The notes below the pieces were generated by a model that was not told the origin of the DNA, ran no database searches, and saw only the letters and a program-made list of their open reading frames with translations. DNA of 64,000 nt from Cyclobacterium plantarum. GTDB taxonomy: Bacteria > Bacteroidota > Bacteroidia > Cytophagales > Cyclobacteriaceae. Below, in pieces: positions 27,324-37,434 of the stretch. The stretch covers positions 186,001 through 250,000 of the forward strand of contig NZ_JAANYN010000005.1 of NCBI RefSeq assembly GCF_011290685.1, given 5' to 3'. The translations under genes were made by a program, and so were the position numbers. Numbering within the stretch: position 1 is the stretch's first letter; the number at the start of each line of letters is the position of its first letter.

Positions 27324-28898
27324 ATGAGAAAACTTATTTATCCCTTTGTGTCTTTGCTAATTGTATCAGCATGTCAGCAAAAATCAGGAAACGAGCATAA
27401 TGAAACCGATGTAAAGCCCTCATCTATTTCCATCACCAACCCGGTTTTACCCGGTGACCGACCGGATCCTACTGTCATTCAGGTCGGAGAGGAATTTTAT
27501 GCTTCCACTACCTCCAATGAATGGGCACCTTTATTTCCCATTTATAAGTCTTCGGACCTGCAGGAATGGGAATTGGTCAATTATGTGTTCCCTGATGGTG
27601 CACCGGAGTGGGCAAAAAATAACTTCTGGGCTCCTGAGCTTTCCTACGATGAAGCGCAGGGAAAAATATATGCCTACTATACGGCAAGGGACAAGAGCAG
27701 CAACAGGCTGAGTGTGGCAGTGGCCAGCTCCAGTTCTCCTACGGGCCTATTTGAAGATCATGGCCCATTGGTAGCCCAGGAGTTTGGCTCTATAGATGCC
27801 TACGAGGTCCGGGATGATAGTGGTAAAATCTATGTTTTATGGAAGGAGGACGGGAACAGCAAAGGCCTGCCTACTCCCATTTGGGCCCAGGAAATTAATG
27901 AACAGCGGACCCGTTTGATGGGGAAGCCTGTGGAGCTTTTCAGGAACGACCAGCCCTGGGAAAAAAACCTGGTGGAAGGGGTGAGTGTATTTAAAGAAAA
28001 TGGATTTTTCTATGCTACCTATTCTGCGGGTGCCTGCTGCGACAAGGAATGCAATTACCAGACGGGGGTAGCCAGATCGAAAAATTTATTGGGTCCCTGG
28101 GAAAAATATGGTGGCAACCCCATATTGGCAGACAATGATGACTGGCACTGTGCCGGGCATGGGACGGTTTTAAAAAACGGCGCTGATTATTTCATGCTTT
28201 ACCATGCGTATAATGAGGAAGGCTCAGTATATGTTGGCAGGGAAGGCGTTTTAGAAAAGCTTACATGGACGGAAGATCAATGGCCGGTATTTGAAAATGA
28301 GGCTACCTATAGCAGGGAAAAGGGAATGATTGACTTCAAAGATACATTTGAGGATGGATTGGATCCGCTATGGCAATGGAGGGTAACTCAGAATATCAAA
28401 TTTGAGACAGGTGACAATGGGCTATTGCTAAAGGCATCTGAGGAAAATGAAAATATGGGAAGTCTATTGGTTCAAAGTACCAAATCCACAAATTATGATT
28501 TGGAAAGTACCATCAATATGGATCGGTCAGACGCAAAAGGGGGTGTTTTGCTGGTGGGTGCAGCCAACAATGGTTTTGGTGCCCCAATCGCAGGAATTGG
28601 GATTGCCGCAAGCAAGAATGGGTTGGAGCTTTTTGAGATGAGAGATCAAAAAGAAACCATCCTGCAACAGAAGCGAGTGGTTTTAAAGGGGAAAATTGCA
28701 GTAAGGATGGAAGTAGCTCAAGGCTATCTTTTGAGTTTTGCCTATAAAACCGAAAACGGAACCTGGGAATCTTTTGACCATGTGGCGGACGCCAGCCACC
28801 TGGTACCCTGGGGCATGGGATTTAGGATAGGCATGTTTGCAAAAGGTGCAGAAAGCCGGACCGTAAATTTTATCCAAACTCGTATTGCAAACCATTGA
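27324..28898 (+). CDS. glycoside hydrolase family 43 lipoprotein with C-terminal beta-sandwich
   Basis: A 524-residue predicted lipoprotein (signal LLIVSACQQK, lipidated Cys near residue 17). Residues about 40-320 form the GH43 propeller: RPDPTVI (base Asp), FWAPELSYDE, AYEVRDD and LVEGVSV (acid Glu), followed by HCAGHGT with the conserved His. Residues about 335-520 form a jellyroll carbohydrate-binding-like domain. The start at 27324 is chosen because it begins the lipoprotein signal; an earlier TTG would add five residues. It probably sits on the outer or inner membrane facing the periplasm. Last plus-strand gene before the convergent beta-helix gene. Confidence 0.9.
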   Translation: MRKLIYPFVSLLIVSACQQKSGNEHNETDVKPSSISITNPVLPGDRPDPTVIQVGEEFYASTTSNEWAPLFPIYKSSDLQEWELVNYVFPDGAPEWAKNNFWAPELSYDEAQGKIYAYYTARDKSSNRLSVAVASSSSPTGLFEDHGPLVAQEFGSIDAYEVRDDSGKIYVLWKEDGNSKGLPTPIWAQEINEQRTRLMGKPVELFRNDQPWEKNLVEGVSVFKENGFFYATYSAGACCDKECNYQTGVARSKNLLGPWEKYGGNPILADNDDWHCAGHGTVLKNGADYFMLYHAYNEEGSVYVGREGVLEKLTWTEDQWPVFENEATYSREKGMIDFKDTFEDGLDPLWQWRVTQNIKFETGDNGLLLKASEENENMGSLLVQSTKSTNYDLESTINMDRSDAKGGVLLVGAANNGFGAPIAGIGIAASKNGLELFEMRDQKETILQQKRVVLKGKIAVRMEVAQGYLLSFAYKTENGTWESFDHVADASHLVPWGMGFRIGMFAKGAESRTVNFIQTRIANH

Positions 28899-29266
28899 TG
28901 TATGCATTTTTCAAATAAGGACCGCATCTTCATTTGAAATCATTATTAACCTGAGATCGACTGAATTTCGTTAAAAATCCGTGGGAATCTCTAGCCAAAC
29001 GAGACTGCCACACCCTTTCCCAGCTCCTAAACCCAAGAGAATGGGTTCGCAGTGACGATTCGATTGGTTTTTACCGACGATCTTAATTCGAACTCAGTTT
29101 ATCAATGAGCGGAACTCCTATTATCAATTTTGATAACAAATGGCAGATTATCATGCAGATAGGCGTTTAGTTAGATGATAGGTTATTAAATAAAACCCGG
29201 CTCGCCACCTGGCTGTTTTTTATAAAAAAATCGGAGATTAAAAAGAAACTTGTGTCCAATTAAAAC
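28899..29266. other. intergenic region with a degenerate REP-like repeat
   Basis: No gene is seen. Between about 28981 and 29060 there is a run GGAATCTCTAGCCAAACGAG ... GACTGCCAC ... CGCAGTGACGA that looks like a decayed copy of the short palindromic elements common between Bacteroidota genes (GAGATTGCCACG ... CGCAATGACGA). Similar decayed motifs recur at 39.35-39.90 kb. Confidence 0.4.
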
Positions 29267-29303
29267 AAAAAATCCGGGCTGATCATCAACCCGGATTTTT
29301 TTT
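29267..29303. terminator. bidirectional rho-independent terminator between convergent genes
   Basis: A perfect 12-bp inverted repeat, AAAAAATCCGGG (29267-29278) with CCCGGATTTTTT (29290-29301), loop of 11 nt, flanked by an A-run and a T-run. It lies between the convergent GH43 and beta-helix genes and can serve both. Confidence 0.9.
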
Positions 29304-29325
29304 GCTTTGTTTTAATAGCCTGTGC

Positions 29326-32300
29326 CTAATCCACAATCAGCTTGATTTTCTTGATCCAATCTCTTCCGTTGGATACGGTCAGGACATAAACACCAGATTG
29401 TATTCCTTCAAGAGGGATGGTATAGGTGCCAAATCCATCACTTGCAGTTTTGGGGTCGATGCTTTTGACCAGGGCCCCTGAAGTGCTTTGCAGGTAAATT
29501 TCACTGATTACAACATCTCTACCCAGGGTAAGCGAGGTTTGGTGTGATGCTGGATTGGGATAAACCTTGGTTTCAGTAAGTTTTGTCGCTTCGGTTGACT
29601 GGATGTCAAGGATCTGATTTTGTTCTTCGGTTGCCAATCTCAGGTTAGAGGCGTACGCTCCTCCTTCAGGGATCACAGCTATACCCGACAAGGTTGCATT
29701 ATCCGTGACAGCGGCCAAGGAAATATCCAGGATACCATCAGTAACTTCAATGGATCTGAAAGTCAGCGTGGTTGGATTGTTGTTGTTTTCCTTGTAGATA
29801 TCAAAATTGGATTTTACCCTTTTGTCTTCAATATAAATATTGAATACCCTGTTGCCGGATCTGGCTGCTGGCCCAAATGATCCAAACCAAAGTTCGTTGT
29901 GGTAAGTAACAACGGTATAGGTCCCGTTTTCTACAGGAATGCTGTAATGAAGGTTACTTGAATACCTTTCGGTAAGGAACATTTCAGAACCGCCAACTGA
30001 ATAATTGAAATTGACTTTTGAGGTTCCCGGATAACTTGTATTTCTGTCTCCTACATAGGTTTGATTATTGTGTTCGGCCGCCTCGTAAGTTCCTGCATTT
30101 AAGAAAATGGCTGCTTGATTTGGCTTTGTTACTCCTGGTTTGGTGCTGCCACCAGAAGCTTTGGCAATTAATAAACCGGAGATGGTAGCATTATCTTTGC
30201 TGGCATTTAAGTCCAGGTTCAGCGCACCATCGGTAACTTCAATATTGTCAAATGTAAGCACAACTGGAGAATTTCCTTTTTCTGCATAAATATCAAAATT
30301 GTCTTTCTTCAGTTCACCTTCTATAGAAATATCAAATACCCTGTTTCCCGCAGCTGCCTTTGGTCCAAAAGATCCGAACCACAATTCTTTGTGATAGGTT
30401 TTCACCTGGTAGGTTCCATTTTCCAAAGGAATACGTATGTTCATGTTTTTGGCATACCTTTCGGTCTGAAACAGGGGCTCACCGACTACACTTCGGTTAG
30501 TATTAGCTGATGGGCTGGTGAAATAGCTTGTTTTGTAATCGGACACAAAAGTTTTTCCATCATAGGAGACATCTTCTCTGCTTCCTGTATTGATTATCAG
30601 ATAATCTGAATATGTGATCATTTCTTTATTTTCCGTTGGAGGCACCACATCGGAAAGGTCCGAAGGAATGTTGATTGGTTTTTCACTGACCACGATACCG
30701 GAAATAGAAGCATTGTCTACTGATGCGGATAAATACAAATTCAGATTTCCATCAGATACTTTTACCCCCTCAAAGGTCAAAACCATTGGATTGTTGTTGT
30801 TTTCCTTATATAAATCAAAATCTCTCTTCAGGGTATTGTTTTCTATAGCAATATTAAAAACCCGTTGACCAGTCTTACTGGAGGGGCCTTCTTTTCCAAA
30901 CCATAGTTCATTGTGAAAGGTATACACATAATAGGTGCCGTTAGGTACCGGGATATTGTAACCAAGAGTCGGTCCATACCTTTCAGACTGAAAAAGGGCG
31001 TAGGAACTTGCATTTATTGCTTCATATTCTTTGGAGGTGGTATAAAATTGGTTGTTTTGGTTTTCACCAGAGAATCTAAGGCCACTCAATTCTGCATCTT
31101 CATTACTTCCTGCGTTAATAAAAAAGTTGGTCACAGGTTGGGCAGAAGAAGTAGTTGCATTTATTTTTAATGCAACCGGAGAAGAGGATGCCTTCTGACC
31201 ATTATCAGCGGTGGCTACTGCGGATATTTCATAAGACCCGGAAGTTGGGTTTTTCCAGGCAAAGGTATAAGGAGGGGATGAAATCGAGCCAAGTTTATTT
31301 GACCCGTTGTAAAAATCAACCTGGGCAATTTCACCACCGGATATGGATGCATCCGCTTCGATCATTATGGTCTCCCCTTGCTTGGCACTGAAATTGGATT
31401 CAGGTTTGGTCAATTTGACTTCGGGGCTTGCCAATACTTTTTCGATGATTCCGCTACCCGTTTTCAGCAATAAGATTGAAGAATAAGGTTCTATGTTCAG
31501 GGTTTGTGAAAGATATTGGTTGAGCAGTCCCACGAATCCACCCACAGTAGAAAAGCTTTGTTTTTGTCTGCTTGGATTTTTTTCGAAAAGGACTTTATCT
31601 TCTGGTTTGGTGACATTGGCCTCTACCTCGTAAAATTCCAGATTATCCATCCACAAAACCCCGCTTTCACTGGTTTCGATTTCCATTACCAGACGGGATT
31701 CGTCCATGTCAGCCAGAGCTTGAATTAAAATCTCTTTTTCGCCCTTTTGCCAATTGATGCCAACTTTGTGCTTATGGGACAGGTGAAACCATGGTGAGCT
31801 TCCCTGTCTAAGGTAGAAAGAGACAGGTATGGTTTTGTCTGCCACACCAGTGAATTTTAGCAAGTAGTACTTTCCTTTTTTAAGCTGTCCGGTCCTTAAT
31901 GTTGACTGACTTTTTCCTTTGGTGCTGATTTTTAACGAGCCTCCATCTAATTTTCCGCTATCCCATGAGTTGGTACAGTCCGAACAACTAATCAAATTCA
32001 CATCCCTGTCAAACGTTCCGTTTGCATAGCGGTTGGAACCAACCTTTTTGGTCACCTTGTACAGGTTTTCCATTGGCTTGGTTGTTTTGGAGTTCCAGTC
32101 ATTGTTGAAGGCACGTTGCCATCCTGATAAATCAAAAAACTTTCGGGCTTCGTTGCTTGAATTTGCATTGTACCTCACCCTGAACCTAAAATTATCTGAA
32201 AAAGGAGCTGAATATTGATTGTTGTTAAACCTGGCCAATTTTGCTACATCATTATAAATGGAATGTACGTACACGAAATTCTGAGACGCATCCTTCGCCA

Positions 32301-33915
32301 ACAATTTATTGTTTTCGATTAGCGTATTCGAAAGTGCGTTTCCCATATGGTCATTTCGTAGGAAAATCAGGTTTTCCGAATCGTAAACGGTATTATTGAT
32401 CACTCGAATATTATCAGTATTGTGCAGGTAAATACCTTTTGTAGCCATGTGGCCCACGGTGTTACCTGATACTTCTACGTCCGTTACATTGTCATCCAGA
32501 TAGATCCCCTCTGCCTGGGGTTTGCTTACAAAGTTTTCAATGGTGGTGCCTTCTTTTACGCCGAGACCATTTAAAATAATATTGTTGGTAATCTTTCTGT
32601 TTTTGAATCTGGTATTTCTGTGTTGGTAGGTATAAATTCCACCTCCATCGTTTTTAGTATAGCAAAAACCGTCAATAAGGTTGTACCTCACCTGGGTATC
32701 ATTTCCGCCGAAACGAATGCCGATATAGCCAGTTTTTTTGATTTCATTGTATTCGATGAGGTTGTTATCTCCATCAGTGAAAATTGCCAGACCTACATTG
32801 TCACCACTTCTTCCATGCCCGGGAAATAAATAGGTGCTTTTAATCCTGTTTCCGCGAATAATCGCACTTTGGGAGTTTCTTATATTCATTCCCATATTAT
32901 TGGAATGGTCGACCTGGGAATTTTCTACCTGTAAGTTTGATACTCCTTCAATAAATAAACCATTTTCCCCGGAGAGATCCATTTTACAGTTTATTATTTT
33001 TATATCATTCCCTCCTACAAATTGAAAAGCATTTTGATTAGCTCCTTTAAAATGCAGGTTTTCAAATGTGATATATTTGGCTTGACCGGTTTTGTGAACG
33101 ATAAAATCAAAGGTACTTGCTTCAAGGTGGGTATTACCCGGATCGCCTCCGAAATACACACGCAATTTTTTATTCGATGGGTTGTAGTACCATTCGCCAT
33201 AGCGGTCCAGCGTACTGGGGTGATCCTGTATGTAATAGCCATATCCAGCTCTGGGCTCATAAGAGGTGTCTGGATTGGGGGCATAATTCACCGTTTTTCC
33301 TGAATGAGAAGTGATCCTGTGCCTGTCAGTTACCCAATATACTTTTCGAATCACTACCTCACCACCGGTCCAATTTGGACTTGAAGATAACTGGTAATCA
33401 GAGATGCTGCGGTTTCCTGAATGTGATTCATAAGTAAGGTACCCCTTTTCTGCTGTGTTGGAATTGGGATATCTCCCCATTTCCTGAGGGATATTATTTA
33501 TCGCTACCATATTTATCTTATGGTTGGGCAACCTGCTGTCTCCAGCTTCATATACGCCGTTTCCTACAGATTGCCAGTTGGACAGCCTGACAAGGGAAGT
33601 AATAACAGGATCCGGCCCGGAACCATAAGCCCCGAATGTTACCGGAGAACCAGCTGTTCCGGAAGTATTGATCAATATGGAACCGTAAAACACGTCTCCC
33701 CTGCGAAAGAGGACCTTGTCTCCCGGGTTTAAACTGGGGATTATGGCATTTAATTTGTCAATAGATTTCCAGGGACTGTTTGCACTTTGAGCCTGTGACG
33801 AACTTCTGGAGTCGTCACCGGTTTCACTTGAGAAGTAATAATTGGCTGCCTGTAAGTTTAAGCCGAATAATAATAAAGTGCAACACAGGATTAGTTTTGA
33901 TAAAACTGTATTCAT
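29326..33915 (-). CDS. large T9SS-exported protein: right-handed beta-helix, Ig-like and three malectin-type domains
   Basis: A 1529-residue secreted protein. Signal peptide about 1-23; right-handed beta-helix (pectate-lyase-like repeats) about 30-560; a carbohydrate-binding-like sandwich about 640-770; an Ig-like domain about 820-915; three malectin-like domains at about 930-1075, 1105-1250 and 1265-1415, each with a FINAGS- or LNAGT-type start and an ELWFG segment; and a T9SS type A C-terminal sorting domain (KVYPNPAS) from about 1448 to the end. It probably attacks or binds a polysaccharide outside the cell or on its surface. Two matching inverted repeats lie upstream. The substrate is unknown. 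Confidence 0.87.
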   Translation of the reverse strand: MNTVLSKLILCCTLLLFGLNLQAANYYFSSETGDDSRSSSQAQSANSPWKSIDKLNAIIPSLNPGDKVLFRRGDVFYGSILINTSGTAGSPVTFGAYGSGPDPVITSLVRLSNWQSVGNGVYEAGDSRLPNHKINMVAINNIPQEMGRYPNSNTAEKGYLTYESHSGNRSISDYQLSSSPNWTGGEVVIRKVYWVTDRHRITSHSGKTVNYAPNPDTSYEPRAGYGYYIQDHPSTLDRYGEWYYNPSNKKLRVYFGGDPGNTHLEASTFDFIVHKTGQAKYITFENLHFKGANQNAFQFVGGNDIKIINCKMDLSGENGLFIEGVSNLQVENSQVDHSNNMGMNIRNSQSAIIRGNRIKSTYLFPGHGRSGDNVGLAIFTDGDNNLIEYNEIKKTGYIGIRFGGNDTQVRYNLIDGFCYTKNDGGGIYTYQHRNTRFKNRKITNNIILNGLGVKEGTTIENFVSKPQAEGIYLDDNVTDVEVSGNTVGHMATKGIYLHNTDNIRVINNTVYDSENLIFLRNDHMGNALSNTLIENNKLLAKDASQNFVYVHSIYNDVAKLARFNNNQYSAPFSDNFRFRVRYNANSSNEARKFFDLSGWQRAFNNDWNSKTTKPMENLYKVTKKVGSNRYANGTFDRDVNLISCSDCTNSWDSGKLDGGSLKISTKGKSQSTLRTGQLKKGKYYLLKFTGVADKTIPVSFYLRQGSSPWFHLSHKHKVGINWQKGEKEILIQALADMDESRLVMEIETSESGVLWMDNLEFYEVEANVTKPEDKVLFEKNPSRQKQSFSTVGGFVGLLNQYLSQTLNIEPYSSILLLKTGSGIIEKVLASPEVKLTKPESNFSAKQGETIMIEADASISGGEIAQVDFYNGSNKLGSISSPPYTFAWKNPTSGSYEISAVATADNGQKASSSPVALKINATTSSAQPVTNFFINAGSNEDAELSGLRFSGENQNNQFYTTSKEYEAINASSYALFQSERYGPTLGYNIPVPNGTYYVYTFHNELWFGKEGPSSKTGQRVFNIAIENNTLKRDFDLYKENNNNPMVLTFEGVKVSDGNLNLYLSASVDNASISGIVVSEKPINIPSDLSDVVPPTENKEMITYSDYLIINTGSREDVSYDGKTFVSDYKTSYFTSPSANTNRSVVGEPLFQTERYAKNMNIRIPLENGTYQVKTYHKELWFGSFGPKAAAGNRVFDISIEGELKKDNFDIYAEKGNSPVVLTFDNIEVTDGALNLDLNASKDNATISGLLIAKASGGSTKPGVTKPNQAAIFLNAGTYEAAEHNNQTYVGDRNTSYPGTSKVNFNYSVGGSEMFLTERYSSNLHYSIPVENGTYTVVTYHNELWFGSFGPAARSGNRVFNIYIEDKRVKSNFDIYKENNNNPTTLTFRSIEVTDGILDISLAAVTDNATLSGIAVIPEGGAYASNLRLATEEQNQILDIQSTEATKLTETKVYPNPASHQTSLTLGRDVVISEIYLQSTSGALVKSIDPKTASDGFGTYTIPLEGIQSGVYVLTVSNGRDWIKKIKLIVD

Positions 33916-34199
33916 TGATATTTAATTTGGTTGGTGTCTGTATATGTCTGATTCTTTTTTAATCAAAATCATCCCGACCTTTGCCCGTATAAAATGGACA
34001 TACTACTTCACTTCAGTTTGAAATATTACATCAAACCCTGTTAAAAATCTCCCCTGCTAATTGTAATTATTTACTTTTGAAACTAAGCTACTTGGTAGTT
34101 AATTGGGTAATTAAGTCGATTGCTTTTAGTTCCAAACATTTAAATTTCATGCCAAATGTAAGCAAAGTTTTCATTTCGTTTCCCACCGGATTAAGTCCT

Positions 34200-34218
34200 T
34201 GTGTATTTAAATTACACA
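34200..34218. promoter_or_regulatory. operator-like inverted repeat 1 (TGTGTA-N7-TACACA)
   Basis: TGTGTA and TACACA separated by the 7-nt spacer TTTAAAT, extended on both sides to TTGTGTA/TACACAA. Located about 285 bp before the start of the beta-helix gene. The spacing differs from the CRP site TGTGA-N6-TCACA. Confidence 0.5.
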
Positions 34219-34376
34219 AAAACAGGTTTAAGAAATTTTGAATATAATTTTCAGCATCTAATATTAATAAAAATGTATTTAAAATACTATTAATGAGTGA
34301 ATAAAAAATAAACTTTGATATTTTTTCGCAGCGTTGATTGCAAAATATTCATAATAAAAAAGGAAAGTACCCCCAA

Positions 34377-34395
34377 TGTGTATAAATGTTACACA
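34377..34395. promoter_or_regulatory. operator-like inverted repeat 2 (TGTGTA-N7-TACACA)
   Basis: The same half-sites and spacing as the copy 177 bp away, with the spacer TAAATGT. Two copies of one dyad in a single intergenic region suggest binding sites for a dimeric regulator of the beta-helix gene. Confidence 0.5.
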
Positions 34396-34409
34396 ATTAT
34401 TGAAGAGTT

Positions 34410-35201
34410 TTATAAATATATGCTGTCCCCTATGGCTATTTTCCCGCTGTTCAGGGCGATGAGGTTTTGCCCAAAAAGAATCTTTTTCCCACTTTTTCTA
34501 TATTGGGACAGGGTATACAAGGGCTCTTTTCCTTTTTTGCCGGAGTCCTGGTCTATGGTGGTCATGATGCATCGGGCGCAGGGTTTTGTGTTTTTGAATG
34601 TTACTCCCCCTATTTCAAACCGATCCCAGCCATCTTCAGCGAATGCAGGCCCGCCGGAAAAAACAATGTTGGGACGGAATCTATTCATAGGTACAGGCTT
34701 ATCCAACCTGCTATTGAGATCATCCAGGGAAGATTGGCCGATAATCAGGAATGGCATGCTGTCAGCAAAACTAACATGCTCCCTGTTAACCTGATACTTT
34801 TCCTTAACCCACCGCTTCTCATTCATTCCCATTTTTACCAGTTGACAATCTATGTGCAGGAGATCCGAAAACCATTCATCCGCATTTTGTCCTGCTAAGG
34901 AGGCTTCTATCTGGTCCTCCCATATGGTAACTTTCTTCTTCTTTCCTGAATTCACTGAAAAAGGTAAGCGAAACATAGTGTTTTTATGCAGCTTGTGGCT
35001 CAGCAACAGGTGATCTTTTTTTAATTTGACCTGAAAAAGAGACATCTCCGGGTGGGTTCTCTGGCTTAAAAATTTCCCTTGCCTGTCCACCAGCATCCAT
35101 TGTCTGTCATATTGTAAGCCACAAATCTCTACCAGGCTTTCGGTTAACGAAATGGCAGGCAGGGATTTGATTGGGTAAATGTTAATTGATGTGACTTGCA
35201 T
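34410..35201 (-). CDS. MOSC domain-containing protein
   Basis: A 263-residue protein with the MOSC N-terminal beta-barrel (residues about 2-115: SINIYPIKSLPA, LQYDRQWMLVD) and the MOSC domain (about 120-262) with RFRPNIVFSG and the conserved Cys motif KPCARCIMTTID. MOSC proteins are related to the C-terminal part of eukaryotic Moco sulfurase and to the mARC and YiiM/YcbX proteins that reduce N-hydroxylated compounds with molybdenum cofactor. Divergent from dnaK; no molybdenum genes are nearby. Confidence 0.88.
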   Translation of the reverse strand: MQVTSINIYPIKSLPAISLTESLVEICGLQYDRQWMLVDRQGKFLSQRTHPEMSLFQVKLKKDHLLLSHKLHKNTMFRLPFSVNSGKKKKVTIWEDQIEASLAGQNADEWFSDLLHIDCQLVKMGMNEKRWVKEKYQVNREHVSFADSMPFLIIGQSSLDDLNSRLDKPVPMNRFRPNIVFSGGPAFAEDGWDRFEIGGVTFKNTKPCARCIMTTIDQDSGKKGKEPLYTLSQYRKSGKKILFGQNLIALNSGKIAIGDSIYL

Positions 35202-35395
35202 GATTTCCTATTGGGATGTTTAGATGGGATATTTGCTTCAAAGGTTGGAAATTAAGTAAAAATGCTGACATATCTAATCGGAAAACTGTCATGTATTATG
35301 ACAATGTGGCATTAAATTATTCATTCATTCACTTGGCACATTGGTTGTTGTTCAAGTTTTGTAATCAAAACGAAAACGACAAAATAAATATAATT

Positions 35396-37333
35396 ATGGG
35401 AAAAATTATTGGTATAGACTTGGGTACGACCAACTCTTGCGTTGCGGTAATGGAAGGTAGTGAGCCCGTGGTCATTCAAAACAGTGAAGGCAGAAGGACA
35501 ACGCCTTCAATTGTGGCATTTTTGGACAACGGAAATGGAGAGAGAAAAGTAGGAGATCCTGCAAAAAGGCAGGCCATTACCAATCCTGCAAATACCATAT
35601 CCTCTGTAAAAAGATTTATGGGGAAGAAATTCTCTGAAATTTCTGAAGAAAGAAAGCATGCCTCTTACAAGGTAGATCAGGGACCTAATGATACAGTAGC
35701 CATAAAAATAGGTGACAGGTCTTATACTCCTCAGGAGCTATCAGCCATGATTCTTCAAAAAATGAAGTCTACGGCTGAAGATTTTCTGGGTCAGGAAGTG
35801 ACGGAAGCGGTAATCACCGTTCCGGCCTATTTTAATGATTCCGAGCGGCAGGCCACTAAAGAAGCTGGTCAGATCGCAGGATTGGATGTGAAAAGAATTA
35901 TCAATGAGCCTACTGCCGCTGCGCTGGCCTACGGGCTGGATAAGAAAAACAAGGACATGAAGATTGCCGTCTATGACCTTGGCGGTGGTACTTTCGACAT
36001 TTCTGTTTTGGAATTGGGTGATGGCGTGTTTGAAGTAAAATCTACCAATGGTGATGTGCATCTGGGAGGAGATGATTTTGACCAGGTAATTATCAATTGG
36101 TTGGCTGATGAGTTTAAGGCAGAAGAGGATATTGACTTAAGGAAAGATCCCATGGCGCTGCAAAGATTGAAAGAAGCAGCAGAAAAAGCCAAAATTGAGC
36201 TTTCAAGTTCTTCCAATACAGAAATCAACCTGCCTTACATTACAGCAACCCAATCCGGTCCCAAACACCTGGTAAGAAACCTCTCCAGGTCCAAGTTTGA
36301 GCAACTTTCGGATGATTTGGTCAGAAGATCAATGGATCCTGTTAGAAAAGCCATTGCTGACTCGGGTTTGTCTCCTTCCGAAATTGATGAGGTAATCCTG
36401 GTAGGAGGCTCTACCAGAATTCCAAAAATCCAGGAAGAGGTAGAAAAGTTCTTTGGCAAGAAACCATCAAAAGGTGTCAACCCGGATGAAGTAGTAGCGA
36501 TAGGTGCAGCCATTCAAGGTGGAGTACTGACTGGTGAGGTGAAGGATGTATTGCTTTTGGACGTTACGCCATTGTCTCTGGGTATCGAGACCATGGGAGG
36601 GGTTTTTACCAAACTCATAGAGTCCAATACTACCATCCCAACTAAAAAGTCAGAGGTGTTTTCCACAGCGGCGGACAATCAGCCTGCAGTGGATATCCAT
36701 GTGCTTCAGGGAGAAAGGTCCATGGCCAAGGACAACAGGGCCATTGGCAGGTTCCAGTTGACCGATATCCCTCCGGCTCCAAGAGGTGTACCGCAAATCG
36801 AAGTAACCTTTGATATTGATGCCAATGGTATCCTGAATGTATCTGCCAAGGATAAGGGTACCGGAAAAGAGCAGAAAATTAAGATTGAAGCTTCTTCAGG
36901 ACTTTCTCAGGAAGAGATTGACAGGATGAAGAAAGAAGCAGAAGCCAATGCGGCAACTGATAAGGTGGAAAAGGAAAAGATTGATAAGATCAATCAGGCA
37001 GACAGCTTGATTTTCCAAACTGAAAAACAGTTGAAAGAATTTGGGGACAAGCTTTCTGAAGGAAACAAAACCGCCGTTAACGGTGCGTTGGAAAAATTGA
37101 AAGCAGCCCACCAGAGCCAGGACCTTGCTGCCATTGATGCAGGCATGGAAGCCCTGAATACTGCCTGGAGTGCAGCTTCTCAGGAAATGTACAATGCAAC
37201 CCAGGGTGCTGAAGGTGCTGCCGGACAAGGCGATCCTACCGGAGGAGCAGCTGATGGAGCCAGCGGTGCAGCATCCGGAGATGGCGTTTCTGATGTAGAT
37301 TATGAGGAAGTGAATGAGGAAGATAAGAAGTAA
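35396..37333 (+). CDS. dnaK: molecular chaperone DnaK (Hsp70)
   Basis: ATP-dependent Hsp70 chaperone of 645 residues. The nucleotide-binding domain opens with [19 protein letters not shown] and contains [30 protein letters not shown] and [13 protein letters not shown]; the linker [15 protein letters not shown] leads to the substrate-binding domain and a helical lid with a Gly/Ala-rich tail ending [10 protein letters not shown]. The ATG at 35396 is the true start, since the family always begins two to three residues before IGIDLGTT; an in-frame extension of 60 codons upstream has no similarity. dnaJ and grpE are not adjacent. Confidence 0.97.
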   Translation: MGKIIGIDLGTTNSCVAVMEGSEPVVIQNSEGRRTTPSIVAFLDNGNGERKVGDPAKRQAITNPANTISSVKRFMGKKFSEISEERKHASYKVDQGPNDTVAIKIGDRSYTPQELSAMILQKMKSTAEDFLGQEVTEAVITVPAYFNDSERQATKEAGQIAGLDVKRIINEPTAAALAYGLDKKNKDMKIAVYDLGGGTFDISVLELGDGVFEVKSTNGDVHLGGDDFDQVIINWLADEFKAEEDIDLRKDPMALQRLKEAAEKAKIELSSSSNTEINLPYITATQSGPKHLVRNLSRSKFEQLSDDLVRRSMDPVRKAIADSGLSPSEIDEVILVGGSTRIPKIQEEVEKFFGKKPSKGVNPDEVVAIGAAIQGGVLTGEVKDVLLLDVTPLSLGIETMGGVFTKLIESNTTIPTKKSEVFSTAADNQPAVDIHVLQGERSMAKDNRAIGRFQLTDIPPAPRGVPQIEVTFDIDANGILNVSAKDKGTGKEQKIKIEASSGLSQEEIDRMKKEAEANAATDKVEKEKIDKINQADSLIFQTEKQLKEFGDKLSEGNKTAVNGALEKLKAAHQSQDLAAIDAGMEALNTAWSAASQEMYNATQGAEGAAGQGDPTGGAADGASGAASGDGVSDVDYEEVNEEDKK

Positions 37334-37363
37334 TATTCAGAATATTCCTGTTAAATTAAATTG

Positions 37364-37404
37364 AAATAATGGCGTCTTCACCTGGTGGGGATGCCATTAT
37401 TTTT
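37364..37404 (+). terminator. rho-independent terminator after dnaK
   Basis: AAATAATGGC (37364-37373) pairs perfectly with GCCATTATTT (37393-37402), followed by a short T-run. Its loop of 19 nt contains a smaller CACC/GGTG hairpin. Confidence 0.75.
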
Positions 37405-37434
37405 GACAGCAAAAACAAGGCACCTTAATAAGAA

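Larger units (their letters stand above)
33916..34409. other. AT-rich regulatory region upstream of the beta-helix gene
   Basis: About 490 bp with no gene, very AT-rich, holding two near-identical operator-like inverted repeats (described separately). It ends at the 3' end of the MOSC gene, so both flanking genes are read on the minus strand and the region most likely serves the downstream beta-helix gene. Confidence 0.6.

Noticed and set aside
34200-34395. CRP/FNR binding sites
   Set aside because: The half-sites look similar, but the spacing (TGTGTA-N7-TACACA, 19 bp) does not fit TGTGA-N6-TCACA.
35216-35395. N-terminal extension of DnaK by 60 codons
   Set aside because: No DnaK homologue has such an extension; the residues are unlike the family and precede the ATG at 35396.
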